This document shows, piece after piece, positions 56,613 to 64,000 of a DNA stretch of 64,000 nucleotides. Every line of letters starts with the position of its first letter. Position 1 is the first letter of the stretch. A program made the translations under genes and the position numbers. Below the pieces are notes generated by a model, which was not told where the DNA came from, made no database searches, and saw only the letters and a list, made by a program, of their open reading frames with translations. Origin of the DNA: Ecdyonurus torrentis (lineage: Eukaryota > Arthropoda > Insecta > Ephemeroptera > Heptageniidae). The DNA lies in assembly GCA_949318235.1 (NCBI GenBank), contig OX439127.1, forward strand, positions 18,948,375 through 19,012,374, written 5' to 3'.

Positions 56613-58467
56613 CTTATTCTTATTTCAAATAATTGAGTTGAGAAATGTTCATTTTTCGGCTTTTGATTTTTCTATGTTGACCACAACTAGTTCTGGTCAA
56701 CATTCAAAGACCAAAACTAGATATAAATGTTTACACCGGGTTTTGCTTTTTGCGAAATGCTCAAAACTAGTATGGATCAAAATTTCGTGACCAAAAGCCG
56801 AAATAAACTGGCATTCCGGGTTTTGGCAAAAAGCGACGAACCAAAAGCCGAAATGAGCAAAAATACCTAGTTTGGGTCAATTTCGGGTTTTGATGCTAAC
56901 AATTACATACTACATAATAGTTAATTTCTTATGTTATTCCATTCCAAAATAGCAACATTTGTGCTCTACAGTATAATTATTGAATGCAACATAGACTACG
57001 TAATTTATTTTGTGTATAATATATAGATGAAATATTATAGGCAAATAATATAATTATAAATAATGGTTGTGATATGCCGAGACAAACGTGTTACAGATTT
57101 ATATAAACTGTATATTGTACGGGTCAGGGGGAGATTATTATAATAAAAAGAAATGGGTGAATATTCGATACGATAACGATACGATACATCAACGCGCTAC
57201 GAATAAATAAATAAATATATACGTACAGATAGAGGAAGGTCAACTTTACACATTTTCACTATGCATACGCTCGTCATTTCATTCACACATTCAGCTGGAT
57301 ATTTATAAAAAAAACTTTTTTTTTTCTTTATTTTGTTTCGCTGTCGCTGCACATAAAATTTTCTCTATATCCACGCCAACTCAAGTGAATAAGACTACAC
57401 AAAACGATTATTTAATAAATAACACTTGTTGCGCCGCTAGGGAAGTAAGCACAGTGTATTTATATCACATCGAAATTCTATACGATACAACACAAAAATT
57501 GTTCTCATTCCCTTCTATATGATGCTGCTTTTATAAAATAGGGAGATATAAATAATTCATCTCTCTTTCGTTATTTCTACTCTCATGCTTGTATATTTTA
57601 AACATCGCAATATTTCTTCCTTTTATATTATTATATAAATATATTCATGTTAGCATTTACAAAAGATTTTCAAACTTTAACAAGGCATATTGAATAGGTT
57701 ATCAGCTTTAATTGTTATGAAAATTGAACGGAGATAAACAGCAAGTTTTCAAGAGAGGAATATATTATATAAAAAAATATTTCCAAAGGAAAAAAATAAG
57801 TGTTTCCAATTATTTTGAACACATTCATTGAATCAATGATGGGAGCGTAACCAGGGACATTTCTTTTATAAATAATTGTAACGATCATTATAGTTTAATA
57901 ACATTAGAGCACCGAATAATGAGGGGGGGGGGGGGGAGTAGAAAGAAAAGAAAAAAATTGCTTTTACCTAAATAGCAAAAATATGCATTTTCAAGCAGTT
58001 TATGAGAGTTAAAAATAAAACACAAGTTATTGCACATTCAAAAAAAAAATTTTTTAATCCCAACTTATTGTATGTGTGTTTATAAACTCGAAAGTGGTAT
58101 AATAATATTATAATATGCTGTTTTTATACGAGCTGACGAATTGAATTAAACAAAATCTAATTTTTCAAGTAAAACATTTTCTCTCTCTCTCTCTCTCTCG
58201 TACATCAGAAAGAGGCTAACTGTTATTCAAAAATAAAGAGATAGAATAAAGCCTTTTTAACGTATACTTTTTTCTTTTTTTTTAAACTTTAAATTATTAT
58301 TTTTTAAGTTCGCCATCGACTATAAAACAAATTTTATGACAAAAAGAAATCAAATAATAAATGTTTTTCAGATAAAAATACATTGCGAATCATGGATTAA
58401 AATGACACCCAACAAAGATTTCATTAATGTTTTGTTCTTGCAAAAATTATTTTGTAATTGAAATGTA

Positions 58468-58587
58468 CAGCTCTGGACAAAAGTTCCCGAACGGGGCAGC
58501 GGCGGCCGCTGCGTTTTCTCATTGAAATAACATAGGGTGCTTGCGGGTTGCCTATGCAAATCGTTCGGGAACTTTTGGCCAGAGCTG
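58468..58587. mobile_element. Tc1/mariner-type MITE, copy 2, 120 bp
   Basis: TA|CAGCTCTGGACAAAAGTT and AACTTTTGGCCAGAGCTG|TA are inverted with TA on both sides. GTTCCCGAACG extends the pairing. The centre has GCGGCGGCCGC, unusual in this A+T-rich context. Confidence 0.88.
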
Positions 58588-59796
58588 TACACTACACATA
58601 ATTAAGGAAATTAAAAATTGTGGAATTTATGCTGCATTTGTCATCATAGCAAAAACGTTAATAAAATGGAACGCAGCATAAGCAATTACGCTGTGCAACA
58701 GTTATTATGCAATAAAATAATGACTGAAAATGTGCTAAAATTATTACGTATATCTGTTGTCCGTGTATATTAAGCACTAAATCATCCTCTGCTATGCCTA
58801 ATTTTAATCATCAATATCATCATTACCGAAAAATGTTAGAAAGAAACATGACAATGTATTATTCATCTTGAATTGTCGTTTAATAGTGTGTCTGTGTGTG
58901 AGAGCGAGAGAGAGAGAGAACGGGGTTAATGATATTTCCATATACAGTAGGTGTCGAGACTAAAGTAAGCTGATATGTCGTTCTGATAAGGCTTCATATT
59001 ATTCATACAAATTTGCTTAAACTCGTCATTATTTAAGCAACGTTTTGACCACCTAAAACAAATATAGTGTCTCTGTACACGAACAAAAATAAATACGTAA
59101 TAATGATTATGCTAGTTCATTTTCAGCACAATTTAATTACAATTAAGTATACTATTTTATGTAACAGTTCAGGGTTTCTGCTCAAGAATTGAGATAATTA
59201 GGTGCAAGCGGCTAATTTGCATACTATGACTTTTTAATAATTGATTAAATTAATTACCTTTATTGCTATATAGGTAAATCAAGAATCCTTTTGATTATGT
59301 TGTAATTAAAAGTTATTATTATTGGGAATTGTAAATAAATATAAGCAAACACAATTACCGATCCATACCTCTTGTTGTATTTACCACATGAAATTGTATT
59401 ATCTTTTAACCCTTTATACAGGTAAATAGTCATATGATTATATCATTATTTTATACCAAATAATCACTATAATATAACGCATGGTAATTAATACTCATGC
59501 GGTCACTCAATCACTTTTTTAGTGATTAAAATATGCACTTATTTGAATTATATAACGTTCATATATTTGTATATGATTATGCATATCACTGAATTTAAGT
59601 ATTATGCATTTACGCATATAATAATAGGAACCTAAATCAAATATTGCAATAATTAAGAAAAACATACTAATACACTATGCATTGTGTAAAACACGGACTT
59701 AAACAGCGAACTACGTAGAGAGATGTGTACTCTCAAATTATATGACAATTACTCATGACCATCAAGGGAAGGAACCAGGCACCTTCTTAAAATTAA

Positions 59797-60065
59797 GATG
59801 GTCCTGGAAGGAACCCTGGGTTTATATACCAGGTCGTGGCGCGGGGACGCTAACAGGTCATCGAACCACCTTTTGTTGTAAGGGAAGATGCTTTTGCAGC
59901 CACCCAGGTCCAAGCTTGGCGTGTGCGGCGCCTTCGACTTATTGGCAACGAACGTAGACAAAGCAGGCGTCGCACACATTTTATATGACCAGACCAAAGG
60001 GTTGGGGCGAGGTCCCCGGTATCCCGGGGGCCTCGGTTGGGGAGGCAAAAGCATCTTCTCAAGTG
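59797..60065. repeat. G+C-rich fold-back segment, unassigned
   Basis: A segment near 55% G+C in very A+T-rich DNA. GAAGATGCTTTTGC (near 59,884) is inverted at GCAAAAGCATCTTC (to about 60,061), and GTGTGCGGCGCC pairs with GGCGTCGCACAC inside. Open frames of 71-116 residues overlap on both strands, as expected of an inverted repeat. No target duplication was identified. Probably a MITE; a gene fragment is not excluded. Confidence 0.5.
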
Positions 60066-60822
60066 TGCATAAATGCACCGTGGCAGGTAATAAATACAAA
60101 ACAACAAAAGAGAAAGCTTTTAAAAACTAAATTTGACAGCTATATATAATCATTATATAATCATTAAGAATAGTATAATATACGCGACTTGACATAACGG
60201 TACTGCTCCAAATGTACATACACATATTATGTATAAAGCGTAAATTCATAATTTATTCTTTCCATGTGACCTTTTTTCTCATAGAAACCTCTAATGATTA
60301 ATGATAAGATGATAATTGCGTTTAACAAAGTTATAAGAAGGACGACGCTTTTCAAAATTAAATAAATAAATTTAGAAATGTTATTTCTATTAAGTGTAAT
60401 ATACCTATGAAATTTTGTTTATAGGTAGCTGTCACATTAAGCTTTCAAATGACAACGACGTTGCACGGAAAGAAGAAATTAATTAATTTATACTGTATAT
60501 ATGTCATATCATCAATGTCACTAACTTGGCGCAGCATAGTTGTGCTATACAACATAATATAGTTTCTTAGAAAAGTTTACGTAATTTATGTTATGCTGCT
60601 GAGCTAACGTAATAAATATCTAAACTCGCACAAAAACTAAACATACCGGCAAAATTTGCTTTGTTTACAATAATGATAATAAATGCCTCAAAACTACCAA
60701 TATAACACATAAACATTATTTATGCCAATTTTTTATTCACAAGCCAGTATGTTTTGGGTTTTGAGATACACAAGAGAAAAGAAGAAAAAATTAAATATCC
60801 AAAGAAGGCAGCGTAATTGAAA

Positions 60823-60904
60823 TATAGTGTATGCGCATGACGTCATAGTTATTGAGTGATCCAATATGGCGTCTACCTTAACATGAATATGCATGCACCC
60901 TATA
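60823..60904. mobile_element. MITE of the ATGGCGTC / GACGTCAT family, copy 3
   Basis: The shortest copy, 82 bp: TATAGTGTATGCGCATGACG at the left, ATGGCGTCTACCTTAACATG and GCATGCACCCTATA at the right. The ends mirror each other (TATAGgGTG). Confidence 0.75.
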
Positions 60905-61138
60905 GCTGGCTTAAACTATACATGGATTCATGTTGGGGTCATTTTTTTTAACCTACAAATGGTTCCTTTATATACGCTGTTTTTAATGTTTTGGTTTGTT
61001 CTTTATTTAAAAGAAATTAACCAGATTGTTATTAATGATAAGAATGTTAATAATTATAATACCTCAAATTAAATGAAAATCTCCATCTTTTTTATGGGTC
61101 ACCTTAAAAATATATAAAACTCTGCCATGAATTACACT

Positions 61139-61195
61139 TAAAAATCTGAATAATGATATTTTAAAAATCTGAATAATGATATTTTAAAAATCTGT
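61139..61195. repeat. Tandem repeat, 23-bp unit
   Basis: About two and a half copies of AAAAATCTGAATAATGATAT(TTT). Confidence 0.85.
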
Positions 61196-61199
61196 ACAA

Positions 61200-61201
<2 letters not shown>

Positions 61202-61281
<80 letters not shown>
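61202..61281. repeat. (TC)n microsatellite
   Basis: TC tract of about 80 bp ending in CCCTCCCTCCC. Confidence 0.95.
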
Positions 61282-61284
<3 letters not shown>

Positions 61285-61310
61285 CCTCCCTTTAATAATA
61301 TTAAAAATGT

Positions 61311-61410
61311 TGTTCGTAAACCCTGTTCTCTTGCACCAAAACATGCACATTCCATTTGATTAACCATAGCTGATCGTCATTTTAGGAGCAAAGAACAGGG
61401 TTTACGAACA
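61311..61410. mobile_element. About 100-bp fold-back repeat, copy 2
   Basis: TGTTCGTAAACCCTGTTCTC is inverted at the right end (AGAACAGGGTTTACGAACA). Nearly identical to 25,897-25,988, with the ends better preserved here. Confidence 0.85.
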
Positions 61411-62245
61411 GCATTATAAAGAATATTTTTACAGTTTGGCAGAATATTTGAAACGCAACTGAAATATTGATTCATACTATGTATACCACTTACATAAATT
61501 TGACAAATTATTTTAATTCAATTTATATTATTTTAATGATGAGAGTATTGACAGTTATTTTTATTTACATTATTCACGTATTTATTAAATGTATATAATA
61601 TAATGTCTAGACCAATATTTGTTGTAACTATATGAACTGCCTGGGTCAATAAAGTTTCTTATTTCTATATAGCATAATTATAACGTTATTTATTGTTGTC
61701 CGCGTAATGGTTATTGATTATCAATATGCGGAGCTTTTATTGGACATTATAGACGTTAAAAAATGTACGTTATTATAAGCGAACACGTAAGTTTGCAAAG
61801 CTGACGTTAATTCATAGTGACAACATGACAGAAAAACCGTGGAAGCTGATACAAGGAGATAAATATAGATATCCAATATTATAGTATTTTAGGATTTACT
61901 TCCTTATTATTTCATCTACAGTAAAAATGATTGTAATGACGTAATCGATGTTGTAAATACAATAATAAAATTTATATGAAACAAAAAACTTGATCCCAAT
62001 ATAAAAAGCAAGAAAGTATGAGAGTATCGTTAAAAAAATACAAGTAAATATTTATCTAATTAAAAAATTGCATAGGGGAAAAAAAAAGTTTATGTGCGGT
62101 AGCTAAACTATACACGGCACACGCTAAAGAATACCAGCAAATCCTCCTGGCATAGTCAATAGTGGGGTAGGTCAAGAAACGTGCCGGTGTTTCTATTATT
62201 TCATTCATAAGTAACAATTTACAAGCTATTTATAGTTTGTCACAA

Positions 62246-62249
<4 letters not shown>

Positions 62250-62291
<42 letters not shown>
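62250..62291. repeat. (CT)n microsatellite
   Basis: CT tract of about 42 bp. Confidence 0.95.
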
Positions 62292-62293
<2 letters not shown>

Positions 62294-63855
62294 ACTTTAT
62301 TACGAATCGTTTGAAGTCGCGGTAACAGCCAGCAATACCGAGATACAAGCAGAGCAAAGCACTTGTTGGTTTGCCGCAATGAGCAGTTAAATTTTGCACA
62401 TTCACTTGTTTACACGAGTTCAAACGAGTTGCTTTATGGATCGAATCTATACGCTAAAATGATATTCCCCAGCGGCTATCTTCCTTTTTGCACGCAATAT
62501 TTCCAATCTCCACGTTCTAAAAATACATATAAAAAATAAAATTATTTCATATCGACTTATATATTCCCTCCCCAATCCAACCCCATTCTTCTGTCTCTCT
62601 CATATCCCTTTTTCGTCTTTTTATTTCAATGTTTAAAAGTTTCAATGTTGTCCATTTTTCATCCAAAGCATCGCCCCCCCCCCCCCCCCAAATATATATA
62701 TATAATATAGGCCTATAATATGTTATTATTATTATGTATTATTATATTATAACTATTTTTAGATTATAGATATTATGTAAGAGTGGACCTTTAGTTCTAA
62801 GTAACCCTCTTCCTCTTCACAGAATATAGTTCAACAAAGGTGTTTATTTAGGTGGTCAAATAAAAAAATAAAAATTTAAAAATAAATAAATATTTATGTA
62901 ATAATGAAAGAGAGAGAGAGAGAGACGAAGGAAAGATTACTTGTGTTCTCAAAGTGGAAATAAAACTTGCCAATAAAATGAAGTCAACAATGTTGTGAAA
63001 TATAACTAGTCATTAAAAACCAAACCATATCCATATCTCAAAGTGTTTAACGACAAAGGAAGAGAGATTTAACAATATAAGGTCGACATCAAATTAAAAT
63101 GGCCATTATTTTTAATTAATAGTGTTCTTTCCACTTTTTGGTGAACAATTTTTGTTCTTTCCGCACTTTTTGGTATGAACAATTTTTAAGACCTGAAATT
63201 TTAATAAAATTTCAGTACAATACATGCAAATAAAGGAGAAAAACATTGGCTTACTGAATCTTGACGTGAAAATTATATGTCGTAAATTCTCGGAAGTTAA
63301 AAGATATATCAAGTCAGCAGACTTGACTGACTGATAATATTTCAGATGCAAGGACAAAAATAAATATACGTATAATAATTATGCTGACTCAATGTAGCAA
63401 CATTTATGCATACAATCATAATGTATGCTATAGTCTAAAGTACTCTGAGTCTAAAGTTATTATAATACTACATATCATAATAGTTATGATGTGCAGCATA
63501 ATTACGTGTGTTATTCCAAAATAGCAATATTTGGGCTCCACATTATTACTACTCTATTATTTAGGCAGGAAATCAGGTACTGCGGGATTTGACTAAAAAT
63601 TGTGAAGAAAAATCTGAAAATTTTCAGTGGTACATCAAGATATAGTGTCTTTAAAAACTTATAAAAAATTGGGGGGTCACCATGCTAGATTTTAAATTAT
63701 TTTAATTGTTTTTGAAGTATTAGTCCCATAAGAGCCCATGTTAATTTCAATAAATATTTTCTCTTATCTGATAGTCACTGGTTCTGAAAATTTTATCATT
63801 GGTACCTGTTACAATTAACTTTCAAATGGCATCATAACGTTTCGAAAAAAAATTC

Positions 63856-63861
<6 letters not shown>

Positions 63862-63895
<34 letters not shown>
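63862..63895. repeat. (TA)n microsatellite
   Basis: TA tract of about 34 bp. Confidence 0.9.
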
Positions 63896-63898
<3 letters not shown>

Positions 63899-64000
63899 TT
63901 CCTTTCAAAATAGCAACAACGTGCAATAAAATATTGTGCTCTACAATATAGTAATTATTCAACGCAAAATAAATTACATAGTTCATTATTTTACGCGTGT

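Larger units (their letters stand above)
55516..56901. mobile_element. Element with about 275-bp terminal inverted repeats
   Basis: TGTTAGCATCACAACCCGAA at the left is inverted at the right end (to GATGCTAACA), with near-perfect pairing from 55,516-55,790 to 56,628-56,901. ATTA occurs immediately outside both ends (55,512-55,515 and 56,902-56,905). Each arm carries repeated CGGCTTTTGGT-type and CTAGTTxTGGTC motifs. The 840-bp interior holds another small element and a CT tract, but no transposase frame. The element interrupts a copy of the A+T-rich dispersed family. Confidence 0.85.
53592..64000. other. Gene-free right end with dispersed repeats
   Basis: No protein-coding exon recognised on either strand. 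An A+T-rich dispersed family recurs at about 54,540-54,715, 55,450-55,515 with 56,902-56,995, 59,084-59,120, 63,351-63,600 and 63,900-63,990. Its marks are ACGTAATAATTATGCT, CAGCAACATTAATGCA and TATTCCAAAATAGCAACATT. Other elements and tracts are listed separately. Confidence 0.6.

Noticed and set aside
61138..61367. Arg-Glu repeat proteins on the minus strand
   Set aside because: Translation of the (TC)n microsatellite.
62226..62423. Minus-strand frame with LYLGIAGCYRDF as the conserved NIPBL N-terminus (LAGIASLTD)
   Set aside because: Only three or four residues agree, no suitable donor follows, and the frame runs into a GA microsatellite.

Overview
This window is nuclear DNA of an animal, most likely an invertebrate. 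It is very A+T-rich. It holds two intron-rich, housekeeping-type genes with canonical GT-AG introns, plus the first coding exon of a third. All three are on the minus strand. The rest is dense with microsatellites (mostly TA and CT), long A or T runs and many small inverted-repeat transposons. I see no bacterial, organellar or viral gene. The species cannot be named from what is here. The cohesin-loader gene is well conserved with vertebrates but about 550 residues shorter, which argues against a vertebrate.

Layout. 1-12,362: no recognisable gene. 12,363-12,437: a 25-codon first coding exon of an unidentified gene, with a CpG-richer, CRE-bearing upstream region. 13,709-15,616: a cluster of inverted-repeat elements, including a 1,038-bp palindrome. 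16,024-27,041: MRPL46 (mitoribosomal large-subunit protein mL46), six exons, 271 codons in my model. Its 6.5-kb third intron contains a three-deep nest of transposons. 27,042-33,616: intergenic repeats. 33,951-51,456: NIPBL / Nipped-B (SCC2, cohesin loader). I resolved 29 phase-consistent coding exons, about 2,225 residues, from just after the missing start exon to the stop. Its large introns carry at least two hAT elements, a mariner-like element, TTAA-flanked elements and a tRNA-derived SINE. 52,140-52,580: CpG-rich region, the best candidate for the NIPBL promoter or 5' exon. 52,600-64,000: no gene seen, several dispersed repeat families.

NIPBL loads cohesin on chromosomes with MAU2; MRPL46 is part of the mitochondrial ribosome. 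They share orientation but no functional link is visible. The most informative signals outside the genes are datable insertions (8-bp or TTAA target duplications, element-in-element nesting) and subterminal palindromes shared by two hAT families. I found no convincing evidence of a wholly new molecular system; the transposon families themselves may be undescribed.
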